A DNA stretch of 64,000 bases from the NCBI GenBank assembly GCA_014841595.1, contig JACYUE010000004.1, positions 243,613 to 307,612 on the forward strand, given 5' to 3'. Source of the stretch: Oxalobacteraceae sp. CFBP 8761. GTDB lineage: Bacteria; Pseudomonadota; Gammaproteobacteria; Burkholderiales; Burkholderiaceae_D. Positions 18,501-27,365 of this stretch are shown here, one piece after another (position 1 is the first letter of the stretch; every line of letters begins with the position of its first letter). The translations under genes and the position numbers were made by a program. The notes under the pieces were generated by a model. It was not told the origin of the DNA. It ran no database searches and saw only the letters and a program-made list of their open reading frames with translations.

Positions 18501-20249
18501 ATGATGCTGCGCTTTGTCGTCATGCTGTGTCTGCTTCTGTGGCCATTACTGGGGCTGCAGCCGGCATGCGCGCGTGATACGGGCGTCGAGCGCCACGTAC
18601 GACACTTTGTCGTCGAACCCAGTGGCGCTTACCTGCTCACGGTCGAGCAAACCCAGACTATTGCTGAGCGCATTGCCCTGCCTGAGCACGCCCGGTACGA
18701 GATCGGCTACAACCAGGCGCTCGAGGACATCATCGCCGTCGAGGCATATACCGAAAAGGCCGACGGGCGCCGGCTCGCCGTGCAGCCGCACCAGATTCGC
18801 GACCAGCAACAAGCCGCGTCGGTCGACGCTCCGATGTTCCGGGACACACGCCTGAAGATTGTCATGTTTCCTGACGTTAACGTCGGCGACCGGGTGGCCG
18901 TGCGCTACGTCGTGCGGCGCCACACGCCGCTGTTTCCCGGCCACTTCGAAGACCTGTCCAGTGCCCGCCTCCAGCGCCAGCGCGACTTCCGGCTGGTCTA
19001 TGACATGCCGGCCGCGATGGTTCTGCAGGCCGACGCCATCGGTTTTTTGCCCATGACGGTTACCAACCTGCCTGCGCCGGCAGCCGGCAAGCGCCGCTAC
19101 GCGTGGCGCTATCTCGATGGCGACGGTGCGCGGCCAGAGACCGACTCGGTCAGTTATCTTGATTACGGCAAGCGGCTCGCCGTCTCCACTTTCGCCGATT
19201 ACGCCGCACTTGCCCGCGCCTACCAGGACCGCACGGCCGCAAGCGCACTGCCCGACGACACGGTGATGGCGCTCGCAGCACGCGTGACCGGTGATGTGGT
19301 CGAGCCCCGTGCGCGTGCGATCGCGTTATCCGACTGGGTGCGCCGCAACGTGCGCTACGTGGACATGCACCTCGGCCCCGGCGGCGTCATGCCGCATGCG
19401 GCGGCCACGGTGCTGGCGAACCGCTACGGCGACGCCAAGGATCACGCGATACTGCTAGTCGCACTGCTGGCCAGCGCCGGCATCGACAGCACCGTTGCCC
19501 TCGTCAACAACGGCAACGCCTACCGGTTGCCGGCCGCGCCGACGCTGGGCGTGCTCAATCACGCGATCGTCTACGTGCCGTCGCTGCAGCTGTATCTCGA
19601 TTCGACGGCCGACAGCGTGGCGGGCGGCTTCTTGCCGGCGGCTTTACTCGGCAAACCGGCAGTGCTGACGCGCTCGGGCGAGTTCGCGATGCTCCCCTTC
19701 TTCCAGCAGGCGCGTAGCCACACGCTCACGCAGTTCACCATCCAGTCCGATGGCAGCAGCCGCTTTACGGTCACGCGCACCGGCAGCGGCGCTCTGGCAG
19801 AACCGTACCGAAACGTCCCGGGCGGCGATGCCGCAATATCGTCGCGCGGCGCCAGCAACGGTTTCACGCAACCACCGGGCTCGGCGCGGCTGGCCACTAG
19901 CTACGATCTGAAGGGTAGCCTGGGCGAGGCCGTGTTCGCGTTCGCGCAGGTACCCGAGCGGCACCAGGACTTCGTGTGCCCTGCGATCGATGCCGAGGAC
20001 GAATTGCGCTTTCATCTGCCGACGCGCTCGCGTGTGAAGGCCTTGCCCCGCGCCGTGCACGTGGACGACGCCAACTTTGCCTACCACTCGCGCTATGCGC
20101 GGCGCGGCGCGCTGGTAACGGTGCAGCGCCAGCTCAAGTTTCGCCACACGGCGGCAACCTGCACGCCCGACGACTACCGGCGCATGCGACCCGCGCTCGA
20201 GCGCATGGTGCGCGACCTGCGCTCACAGGTCGTGTTCAAGCGCGGCTGA
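18501..20249 (+). CDS. Exported DUF3857/transglutaminase-like protein lacking the catalytic Cys
   Basis: A 582-residue exported protein. A signal peptide (about residues 1-25, ending QPACA) precedes a DUF3857 beta domain and a transglutaminase-like core. The family signature is normally GDCKD; here it reads YGDAKDHAILLVALL, so the nucleophile position (residue 312, codon 19434-19436) is Ala. The other two triad positions look intact (His in LNHAIVYV, Asp in LYLDSTAD). It is therefore probably a pseudoenzyme with a binding or structural role in the envelope. The ATG at 18501 follows GGGAG at good spacing; the GTG at 18483 is less likely. Confidence 0.85.
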   Translation: MMLRFVVMLCLLLWPLLGLQPACARDTGVERHVRHFVVEPSGAYLLTVEQTQTIAERIALPEHARYEIGYNQALEDIIAVEAYTEKADGRRLAVQPHQIRDQQQAASVDAPMFRDTRLKIVMFPDVNVGDRVAVRYVVRRHTPLFPGHFEDLSSARLQRQRDFRLVYDMPAAMVLQADAIGFLPMTVTNLPAPAAGKRRYAWRYLDGDGARPETDSVSYLDYGKRLAVSTFADYAALARAYQDRTAASALPDDTVMALAARVTGDVVEPRARAIALSDWVRRNVRYVDMHLGPGGVMPHAAATVLANRYGDAKDHAILLVALLASAGIDSTVALVNNGNAYRLPAAPTLGVLNHAIVYVPSLQLYLDSTADSVAGGFLPAALLGKPAVLTRSGEFAMLPFFQQARSHTLTQFTIQSDGSSRFTVTRTGSGALAEPYRNVPGGDAAISSRGASNGFTQPPGSARLATSYDLKGSLGEAVFAFAQVPERHQDFVCPAIDAEDELRFHLPTRSRVKALPRAVHVDDANFAYHSRYARRGALVTVQRQLKFRHTAATCTPDDYRRMRPALERMVRDLRSQVVFKRG

Positions 20250-20269
20250 AAACGGCGAAGCACCGCCTG

Positions 20270-20854
20270 TCAGGCGGTGTGCAACCGCATCGTGGCCGTG
20301 TCGAACTTGCCTTCGCAGACGAGTGGAATGATGTGCAGGCTCTTGTCGATCGATTCTTCGATCAGGCTCTGCTCTTCGCGGCGCGGGCGGTGCAGGACGA
20401 AGTCAGCCACCACCTGCTGCAGGTTCATCGTGCGCGGGTGGCCGATGCCCAGGCGCAGGCGCCAGTAATCCTGGGTACCCAGCGCCGCCGTGATGTCCTT
20501 CAGGCCGTTGTGCCCGCCAGACGAACCGCCCTTCTTGAGCTTGGCGACGCCCGGTGGCAGGTCGAGTTCGTCGTGCACGACCAGCACTTCGTCCGGATTG
20601 ATTTTATAAAACCGCGCCAGGCCGCCGACCGACTGGCCGGAGCGGTTCATATAGGTCTGCGGCTCGAGCAGCCAGACGTCGTTGCCGGCAATGGATGTCT
20701 TGGCGACCAGCGCATTAAAACGCGATTCGCGCTGCAGACGGCAGCCGGGCAAGCCATTGGCCAGGTTGTCCACGAGCCAGAAGCCGGCATTGTGGCGGGT
20801 TTGTTCGTACTCGGGGCCGGGATTGCCGAGGCCAACGATCAGTCGAATGGACAT
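20270..20854 (-). CDS. pth: Peptidyl-tRNA hydrolase
   Basis: Cleaves peptidyl-tRNA released from stalled ribosomes, recycling tRNA. The 194-residue protein has the signature [11 protein letters not shown], the catalytic His21 in TRHNAGFW with Asn11, and the conserved HDELDLPPG and GGHNGLKD segments. It follows rplY in the same direction after a terminator. A 9-bp hairpin (20261-20279) overlaps its stop codon at the convergent junction with the DUF3857 gene. Confidence 0.97.
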   Translation of the reverse strand: MSIRLIVGLGNPGPEYEQTRHNAGFWLVDNLANGLPGCRLQRESRFNALVAKTSIAGNDVWLLEPQTYMNRSGQSVGGLARFYKINPDEVLVVHDELDLPPGVAKLKKGGSSGGHNGLKDITAALGTQDYWRLRLGIGHPRTMNLQQVVADFVLHRPRREEQSLIEESIDKSLHIIPLVCEGKFDTATMRLHTA

Positions 20855-20904
20855 GCGTGAGATTCTGTCGAGAAAAGGCGATTATCGCCGAAACGTGCAA
20901 ATCA

Positions 20905-20941
20905 AAAAATAAAAACCCGCCGGGCAAGCCGCGGCGGGTTT
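20905..20941 (-). terminator. Intrinsic terminator between rplY and pth
   Basis: A 10-bp stem AAACCCGCCG/CGGCGGGTTT (20913-20922 with 20932-20941) is followed on the minus strand by a T-rich run. It lies 39 bases after the rplY stop, so pth is expected to be expressed by read-through or from its own promoter. Confidence 0.85.
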
Positions 20942-20979
20942 CTGTGCGATGCGTCGCCGGAGCGACGCGTCAGCTGCGA

Positions 20980-21573
20980 TTACTCGGCAGCTGGGGTCTC
21001 TTCAGCGGTGACTGCGCCGCGTGGGATGGTTGCGGTGACGATGGTCAGGTTCTGGCCATGGGTCAGTGCGGTGACGCCTTCTGGCAGGACCAGGTCGTCG
21101 GTGTGGATCGAGTTACCGGCTTCCAGGTTTGCCAGGTCGACTTCGATGAACTCTGGCAGTTTGCCTGGCAGGCACGACACTTCCAGCTCGTTCAGGACGT
21201 GCGAGATGACAGCGCTGTTCAGCTTGACGGCTGGCGAGTTCTCGGCGTTGACGAAGTGGAAAGCGACTTTGGTGTGCACTGGCTTCGACGAATCGACGCG
21301 CTGGAAGTCAGCGTGCAGGACCAGTTGCTTGAACGCGTGCATCTGGAAGTCACGCAGCAGGACTTGCTGGGTCTTGCCGTCGATTTCCAGGTCCAGAACC
21401 GAACCGTGGAACGCTTCTTTTTTCAGCGCGTGCCACAGGGCGTTGCCGTCCAGGGCGATCAGCTCAGGCGTACCTGCGCCACCGTAGATGATGCCTGGCG
21501 TTTGACCAGCTTTACGCAGGCGGCGGCTCGCTCCGGTCCCCTGCAGAGTGCGGTTGAATGCGACTACTTTCAT
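20980..21573 (-). CDS. rplY: 50S ribosomal protein L25/general stress protein Ctc
   Basis: Binds 5S rRNA in the large ribosomal subunit. This 197-residue form has the N-terminal L25 domain (MKVVAFNRT onward) plus the C-terminal TL5-like domain of the long Ctc type, and ends in an acidic EETPAAE tail. TTGGAG lies 6 bases before the ATG at 21573. The order prs-rplY-pth is conserved across Proteobacteria. Confidence 0.96.
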   Translation of the reverse strand: MKVVAFNRTLQGTGASRRLRKAGQTPGIIYGGAGTPELIALDGNALWHALKKEAFHGSVLDLEIDGKTQQVLLRDFQMHAFKQLVLHADFQRVDSSKPVHTKVAFHFVNAENSPAVKLNSAVISHVLNELEVSCLPGKLPEFIEVDLANLEAGNSIHTDDLVLPEGVTALTHGQNLTIVTATIPRGAVTAEETPAAE

Positions 21574-21776
21574 GTGATACTCCAAAAATAAAACAGGCCC
21601 GAATGCCGAAGAAAACGATCAACAGCCCGGTAGCCAAGTGGCGACCCCCCCCGCGACCAGGGGCAGTCAGGAAAGAGCGCATTGTTACGCGCTCAAAAGA
21701 TACGGAAATCCTGGATGCTACAACGGCGCGCCGGCTAATCAGCCAGGCGCGCCGTGGAATACAACGTCGATGAAGC

Positions 21777-22727
21777 TTAGTCGACGAACAGCGAAATCAC
21801 CGAGTCACCCTTGACGATCCGCTTGAAGGTCTCGGCCAGCAGCGGTGCGCAGGTCAGCTGGCGGATCTTGCCGCAAGCGGCGCCGGCGGCGCTGAGCGGG
21901 ATCGTGTCGGTGACGACCAGTTCGTCCAGCGGCGAGTTCGCGATGCGTTCGATCGCCGGGCCGGACAGCACCGGGTGCGTACAGTAAGCAACCACCTTCT
22001 TGGCGCCGCGCTCCTTGAGCACTTCGGCAGCCTTGCACAGCGTGCCTGCGGTGTCGACCATGTCATCCATGATCACGCAGTTGCGGCCTTCGACTTCACC
22101 GATGATGTTCATCACTTCGGACACGTTCGCCTTCGGGCGACGCTTGTCGATGATCGCCAGGTCGCAGCCCAGGCGCTTGGCCAGGGCACGGGCGCGGACC
22201 ACACCGCCGACGTCCGGCGAGACGACCAGCAGGTCGTCGTAGTTGCGCTTTTGCAGATCGCTCAGCAGGATTGGCGATGCGTAGATATTGTCAACCGGGA
22301 TATCGAAGAAACCCTGGATCTGGTCAGCGTGCAGGTCCATGATCAGGACGCGCTCGACGCCGGCTTTTTCCAGCATGTTTGCCACGACCTTGGCCGAGAT
22401 CGCAACGCGCGCCGAACGCGGGCGACGATCTTGACGGGCATAACCGAAGTAAGGAATCGCTGCAGTGATACGGCCAGCCGAGGCGCGCTTGAGAGCGTCG
22501 ACCATCAGGATGATTTCCATCAGGCTGTCGTTGGTCGGTGCGCAGGTCGACTGCAGGACGAAGACATCCTTGCCGCGCACGTTCTCATTGATTTCGACCA
22601 TGACTTCGCCGTCAGAAAACTTCGAGACGACAGCCTTGCCGAGTGGAATACCGAGGCTTTTTGCGACCCCTTCTGCTAGCGCCGGATTGGCATTGCCGGT
22701 AAAAACCATCAGGTTTTCGTAAGCCAT
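21777..22727 (-). CDS. prs: Ribose-phosphate pyrophosphokinase
   Basis: Makes PRPP from ribose-5-phosphate and ATP, feeding purine, pyrimidine, histidine, tryptophan and NAD synthesis. The 316-residue length and the motifs [14 protein letters not shown] and the PRPP-binding loop [14 protein letters not shown] are those of class I enzymes. It follows tRNA-Gln and a terminator and precedes rplY, the standard arrangement. Confidence 0.98.
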   Translation of the reverse strand: MAYENLMVFTGNANPALAEGVAKSLGIPLGKAVVSKFSDGEVMVEINENVRGKDVFVLQSTCAPTNDSLMEIILMVDALKRASAGRITAAIPYFGYARQDRRPRSARVAISAKVVANMLEKAGVERVLIMDLHADQIQGFFDIPVDNIYASPILLSDLQKRNYDDLLVVSPDVGGVVRARALAKRLGCDLAIIDKRRPKANVSEVMNIIGEVEGRNCVIMDDMVDTAGTLCKAAEVLKERGAKKVVAYCTHPVLSGPAIERIANSPLDELVVTDTIPLSAAGAACGKIRQLTCAPLLAETFKRIVKGDSVISLFVD

Positions 22728-22762
22728 GGGAGTCCCAAAAGGTAAGAAGCGTTAATACAGTA

Positions 22763-22794
22763 GAAAAACAATCAGCCGGCTATACCGGCTGATT
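22763..22794 (-). terminator. Intrinsic terminator after tRNA-Gln
   Basis: A perfect 10-bp stem AATCAGCCGG/CCGGCTGATT with a 5-nt loop (22770-22794) is followed on the minus strand by GTTTTT. It sits between the tRNA and prs. The rest of 22728-23032 around the tRNA shows nothing else I can support. Confidence 0.85.
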
Positions 22795-22872
22795 AACATG
22801 CTGATGTGGTGCTTGGCACCGCATCGCGATTCTCTTGCTGGACGCATCGGCATCGACAGAACAAGAAAACTT

Positions 22873-22949
22873 TGGCAGGGGAACAAGGATTCGAACCTTG
22901 GAATGCCGGAATCAAAATCCGGTGCCTTAACCAACTTGGCGATTCCCCT
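22873..22949 (-). tRNA. tRNA-Gln (UUG anticodon)
   Basis: The minus strand folds as a 77-nt tRNA: acceptor stem AGGGGAA pairs with TTCCCCT, discriminator G, and CCA is encoded (complement of 22873-22875). The anticodon TTG is at 22913-22915 in the loop GATTTTGATTC, and the T-arm reads AAGGTTCGAATCCTT. It lies between ispE and prs on their strand, its usual betaproteobacterial site. Confidence 0.97.
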
Positions 22950-23032
22950 ACACGACCTGTAGTGCTTGCCGCTTCACATTGTGCTGCACATCTTTCTGTG
23001 CTGCTCAGCGTCGCGACAGGCAAAATTTTATT

Positions 23033-23926
23033 CTACAACTCACTGATTTGCAAGAGCGATTTTTTCAGCGGGTGTGTCTTCAACGACTTCGCTTTCCATG
23101 CCGCATACTTCTGCGGCACCTGCGCCAACACCTGGTCGGCAGCGTCTTCGCTGGAGACTGCGCAAAACACGCATGCCCCTGAGCCAGTCATCCTGGCATC
23201 ACCGTAGCTGCTCAACCATTCAACCGCTTCGGCTACCGGCGGGAACAGGCGCATCGCCACGTTCTGCAAATCATTTTTACCAAACCCCACCATGCTGCCT
23301 GAATTGGTGTGGCTGGAAAAGTCCGCTATTCTGACCGGCTTTGCGTCTCTTGTCAAATCTGCCGCAGAAAAAATGGCAGGTGTTGGCACGGCGACACCGG
23401 GCTCGAGCACGACGTACCAGCAATCGGGGCCCTCTACGGCCTGCAAGGTCTCCCCCACCCCTTCGGCAAACGCCGTCTCGCCAAACAGGAAGAACGGGAT
23501 ATCGGCGCCCAGTGGCAAGCCCAGCGCCATCAATTCTTCACGTGTGAGGCCCGCCTGCCACAGGTGGTTCGCGGCCATCAGCGCCGTGGCGGCATCGGAC
23601 GAACCACCACCCAGCCCGCCCCCCATCGGCAGGATCTTCTCAACCGCCACATCGATGCCCGGCGGCAGACGTCCATGGCGGCGTGCGTATTCTGCCTGCA
23701 ACAGGCGCAGCGCGCGCACGATCAGGTCCTGGTCATGCGGCACGCCGGGCACGTCGGTCGTGCGCACGATGCGCTCGTCGTCGCGCAGGTCGAAGTGCAG
23801 ACGGTCGGCGCGGTCGATCAGCTGGAATACGCTTTGCAGCAGGTGGTAGCCATCGGCGCGCCGGCCGATGACGTGCAAAAACAGGTTGAGCTTGGCCGGG
23901 GCCGGGCAATCGTGCAGGGAACGCAT
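23033..23926 (-). CDS. ispE: 4-(cytidine 5'-diphospho)-2-C-methyl-D-erythritol kinase
   Basis: The ATP-dependent kinase of the non-mevalonate isoprenoid pathway. A 297-residue GHMP-kinase fold with PAKLNLFLHVIGRRADGYH at the N-terminus, the ATP-binding Gly-rich loop PMGGGLGGGSSDA, and the late MTGSGACVF motif. It starts 4 bases after the lolB stop, so the two are cotranscribed. Confidence 0.97.
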   Translation of the reverse strand: MRSLHDCPAPAKLNLFLHVIGRRADGYHLLQSVFQLIDRADRLHFDLRDDERIVRTTDVPGVPHDQDLIVRALRLLQAEYARRHGRLPPGIDVAVEKILPMGGGLGGGSSDAATALMAANHLWQAGLTREELMALGLPLGADIPFFLFGETAFAEGVGETLQAVEGPDCWYVVLEPGVAVPTPAIFSAADLTRDAKPVRIADFSSHTNSGSMVGFGKNDLQNVAMRLFPPVAEAVEWLSSYGDARMTGSGACVFCAVSSEDAADQVLAQVPQKYAAWKAKSLKTHPLKKSLLQISEL

Positions 23927-23930
23927 GGAA

Positions 23931-24560
23931 TCAGGCCGCCGGATTGACGACGATGCGGATCGCCAGATCCTGGATGTCGCCCGACGCGGCGCGCTCGGCC
24001 TGAATCAGGCGCGGCACCGGAGCAGCCGCAGCAGCACCAGCCGCTGCGTCACCAGCCCCGGCCGCTTGCCAGTCGATGAAGCGCAGGCGCCAGCCATCCT
24101 TCGTTGTCACGCTGTTGCTGGCCGGCGAAGCGCGAAAACGCTGCCCCTGTGCATCGACCGCGTACCCCTGCAGCCAGTCGCGCAAGCCCGACACGGGCAG
24201 TGGCCAGCCCAGCGTCTGCTGGGTCAGGCTATCGATGTCGGCGGCCGTGCGCGGCGCCTGGCCGGCCTGCGTGAGCGTGGCCGAGCCTGGCGTGACATTG
24301 ATCGCAGCAACTGTCTGGCCCAGCGGCGACATCAGGGTGACGTCGATCGTGCCCGGGCGCTGTTCCCAATTGAAACTGCCACTGATGGATTCAGGCCGGC
24401 CATCCTTTTGATAGTTCACCGACAGGCGCCCTGCCAGATCAATGGTTTCGCGGTACGCGCCGACCGTGGCGGTGGACAGGTTGGCGGTGCTTGTCGCGCA
24501 ACCGGTCAGGACCGTGGCGGCAAGGGCGAGAATGGCAAGGCGTCGGGTAAGCAGCATCAT
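23931..24560 (-). CDS. lolB: Outer-membrane lipoprotein insertion protein LolB
   Basis: LolB accepts lipoproteins from the periplasmic carrier LolA and inserts them in the outer membrane. The 209-residue protein has a lipoprotein signal peptide with lipobox LTGC (Cys21) and then the AGRLSVNYQKDGRPESISGSF-like opening of the LolB fold, given here only in part. An Ala/Gly-rich insertion lies near residues 165-180. The lolB-ispE pairing supports the assignment. Confidence 0.92.
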   Translation of the reverse strand: MMLLTRRLAILALAATVLTGCATSTANLSTATVGAYRETIDLAGRLSVNYQKDGRPESISGSFNWEQRPGTIDVTLMSPLGQTVAAINVTPGSATLTQAGQAPRTAADIDSLTQQTLGWPLPVSGLRDWLQGYAVDAQGQRFRASPASNSVTTKDGWRLRFIDWQAAGAGDAAAGAAAAAPVPRLIQAERAASGDIQDLAIRIVVNPAA

Positions 24561-24608
24561 GGGGCAGCAAAAAATCGCAGCAAATCAATTGAACGGAAGT
24601 GGATTATT

Positions 24609-26450
24609 TCACAAGGACAGGCCAAGGCGGGCCAGCGTCTCGCGCAGGGCCTCGTTCTGCGGGTCCTTGGCGCGGGCGTCGCGCCAGAGTGCCTGGGCAG
24701 CCGACTTATCGCCCTTTTGCCACAGCACTTCACCCAGGTGAATACCGATTTCAGCATCCTTGCGCACACCATACGCGCGGCGCAGGAACTTTTCGGCTTC
24801 GTTCAAATTGCCCATGCGGTAGTGAATCCAGCCCATGCTGTCCATGATGAACGGATCGTCCGGCGCCATCTCGAGCGCCTTCGCGATCAGCCCGTAGGCT
24901 TCCTGCAGGCGCACATTGCGTTCGGCCAGCGAGTAGCCGAGCGCATTGTAGGCGTGGTGATTATCGGGCGCCTGCGCCATCACTTCGCGCAGTTGCGCCT
25001 CCATCACATCGACCTTGCCCATTTTTTCGGCCAGCAGCGCGAAGTCGTACAGCAGATCGGGATTCTTCGGGAAACGCTGCGCCGCTGCTTCCATCACCGC
25101 ATACGCTTCCGGCAACTGATTCGCCTGACGCAGCAGTTGCGCGTCGGCCGCCATCAACTGGGCCTGGCGCGCCGGCTCGGTCGGCTTGACCTCGGCCAGC
25201 AGCGCACGCGCAGCAGTCAGGTCGCCGCCCTTGTTCGTCAAATGCGCACGGCGCAATTGCGCGTTGAAACGGGTTTGTTCGTCGGTGTTGTCGGGCACCT
25301 TGTTCAGCCACAGCAGCGCGCCGGCCAGGTCGCCCCGTTCTTCGGCCAGTTGCGACAGGATCAGGAGTGCGCGCGACGGATCGCGTTCGTCGTTCGGATT
25401 GCGGCCGAGCACGTCCACGAAGCGCGTGAAATAGGTTTCAGCGCCACGGGCATCGTCCGTTTGCGTGGCCAGGATGCCCAGCGCGTACAGCGTCGCGGCA
25501 TTGTCGGGCTGCACCTTGAGCAACGACTCGAACTCGCGCCGCGCCGCCGGATAATCCTTGCGGTTGACCAGTACGCGCGCATAGGCGGCGCGCACGTCGT
25601 TGGCCTTTGGATAGCTCTTGAGGAATTTCTCCATCATGGCCACCACCTGCGCTTCGTCGTCGGTGACCTGCGCCAGCATCAAGAGGGCGATCTCGGCGTC
25701 GGGCTTGGCGGTCAGCGCCGACTGCGCGTAAGTGCGCGCCAGTGCCTTGTCACCGCGCACCAGCGCGATCTGGGAGCGCACGATGCGCGCTTCCATCATC
25801 TTGTCGTACGGCTCGATCAGGCGCTCGAGCATGGCGAGCGCGGCGTCCTTGTCCTTGGCCCGGCCCAGCAACTGCTGGACCTGGAACATCAGGATGCCGC
25901 GCCGGGCCACCGGCGCTTCGCGCAGGCGCTCTTCGAATACGGGCTCGAGCTCGGCGATCTTTTCGGACGTGACCACCATGCCGACGAAATACTGGGTCGC
26001 TTCATCCGACTCGGGATCGAGCCGGTACCACAGACGCACCGCGGCGAGCGTGTCGTCGGCCTGCTTGGCAGCGACCGCCATCTCGGCAGCGCGGCGGGCC
26101 AGGCGCGGATCGCGCGTCTGCTGGGCCAGGCTCAGCACCGTAAGGTACGGGCCTTGCCAGTCGCCATTGCGAAACGCAAATTCGGCCTTAAGTAACTGGT
26201 CGAGCATGACCGGGGTCATTTCGACCTTCGGCAGGCGGGCTTCTTCCTCGGCTTTTTGCCTGGCGGCCTGCGCTTCGTCATCGAGCAAGGGCTCGGCGGC
26301 GGGCGTGGACGAGGCCTGAACATCGGCAGCGACGGATTGCTGTTGCGGCGCGGCAGCACATGCCGTCAACAGACCGGAGAGGGTTACAATGGCGAAAGCG
26401 TTTTTCAAAGCAAGTCCAGAAGTCCAAAGTGAGTTTGATTCTACGCTCAT
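24609..26450 (-). CDS. TPR-repeat lipoprotein
   Basis: A 613-residue protein with a lipoprotein signal (LLTAC, Cys31) and tetratricopeptide repeats along most of its length, for example around [29 protein letters not shown] and [16 protein letters not shown]. Such scaffolds mediate protein-protein contacts in the envelope. Its neighbours lolB and mutM suggest an outer-membrane or periplasmic role but no specific partner. It is divergent from mutM with 60 bases between. Specific function unknown. Confidence 0.85.
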   Translation of the reverse strand: MSVESNSLWTSGLALKNAFAIVTLSGLLTACAAAPQQQSVAADVQASSTPAAEPLLDDEAQAARQKAEEEARLPKVEMTPVMLDQLLKAEFAFRNGDWQGPYLTVLSLAQQTRDPRLARRAAEMAVAAKQADDTLAAVRLWYRLDPESDEATQYFVGMVVTSEKIAELEPVFEERLREAPVARRGILMFQVQQLLGRAKDKDAALAMLERLIEPYDKMMEARIVRSQIALVRGDKALARTYAQSALTAKPDAEIALLMLAQVTDDEAQVVAMMEKFLKSYPKANDVRAAYARVLVNRKDYPAARREFESLLKVQPDNAATLYALGILATQTDDARGAETYFTRFVDVLGRNPNDERDPSRALLILSQLAEERGDLAGALLWLNKVPDNTDEQTRFNAQLRRAHLTNKGGDLTAARALLAEVKPTEPARQAQLMAADAQLLRQANQLPEAYAVMEAAAQRFPKNPDLLYDFALLAEKMGKVDVMEAQLREVMAQAPDNHHAYNALGYSLAERNVRLQEAYGLIAKALEMAPDDPFIMDSMGWIHYRMGNLNEAEKFLRRAYGVRKDAEIGIHLGEVLWQKGDKSAAQALWRDARAKDPQNEALRETLARLGLSL

Positions 26451-26510
26451 GCGCAGACCTGCCGCGCATGCGCTGCGCCGTCAACTGACTCTACACGAAT
26501 CCCCTTAGGC

Positions 26511-27344
26511 ATGCCTGAACTCCCAGAAGTCGAAGTTACCCGGCGCGGCGTCGCGCCCCATCTCGAAGGCCGCATCGTCGAGCACGTCATTTGCCGTCGC
26601 GAAGGGTTGCGCTGGCCCTTCCCGCCCGGCCTGTCCGCGTTGCTGGAAGGCCGCCGCATCCTGCATATCGGCCGGCGCGGCAAATATCTTTTAATCAATT
26701 TTGAGCACGGCACCCTGATCATCCACCTTGGCATGTCGGGTCACCTGCGCGTGCTGCCTCCGGGTATCGAGCCGCGCACGCACGATCACTTCGATCTGGT
26801 CGTGAACGGCCCCGAGGGCCGGCAAGTGCTGCGCCTGAACGACCCGCGCCGCTTCGGCGCCGTGCTGTGGCACGCCAACGAAGACGGGCCGCTGGCCGAG
26901 TATGTGCTGCTGCGCGGCCTGGGTGTGGAGCCGCTCGACGAGGGTTTCGACGGCGCCCTGCTGTTTCGCGAAACCCGCCGCCGCAGCGCCCCGATCAAGC
27001 AGGTGCTGCTGGCTGGCGACATCGTTGTTGGCGTGGGCAATATCTACGCGTGCGAAAGCCTGTTCCGCGCCGGCATCAACCCGAAGACGGCGGCCTCGCG
27101 CATCAGCCGTGCGCGCTACGACCGGCTGGCCGAAGCGATCCGCGTCATCCTGGCTGAAGCGATCGTCCAGGGCGGCAGCACGCTGCGTGACTTTATTGCC
27201 GTAAATGGCCAATCTGGATATTTCCAGCAGACATATTTCGTCTATGATCGTGCTGGCGTGCCCTGTCGCCAATGCGCGCTGCCGGTACGCCAGATCAAGC
27301 AAGGGCAACGTTCGACGTTCTACTGCGCCCAGTGCCAGCGCTAG
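26511..27344 (+). CDS. mutM: Formamidopyrimidine-DNA glycosylase
   Basis: Removes 8-oxoguanine and ring-opened purines from DNA and nicks the abasic site. The N-terminus MPELPEVEV gives the catalytic Pro2 and Glu3 after Met removal; the Lys in GRRGKYLL is the conserved DNA-contacting residue. The C-terminal zinc finger CRQC...CAQC is complete, and the length of 277 residues is normal. The dynamin-like gene and mutY follow, forming a repair cluster. Confidence 0.98.
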   Translation: MPELPEVEVTRRGVAPHLEGRIVEHVICRREGLRWPFPPGLSALLEGRRILHIGRRGKYLLINFEHGTLIIHLGMSGHLRVLPPGIEPRTHDHFDLVVNGPEGRQVLRLNDPRRFGAVLWHANEDGPLAEYVLLRGLGVEPLDEGFDGALLFRETRRRSAPIKQVLLAGDIVVGVGNIYACESLFRAGINPKTAASRISRARYDRLAEAIRVILAEAIVQGGSTLRDFIAVNGQSGYFQQTYFVYDRAGVPCRQCALPVRQIKQGQRSTFYCAQCQR

Positions 27345-27365
27345 TCATCCCTACGAGCAAACACG

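Noticed and set aside
23868..26195. 775-codon open frame on the + strand across lolB and the TPR lipoprotein
   Set aside because: It spans two good genes on the other strand, has no family motif and has the skewed composition of a shadow frame.
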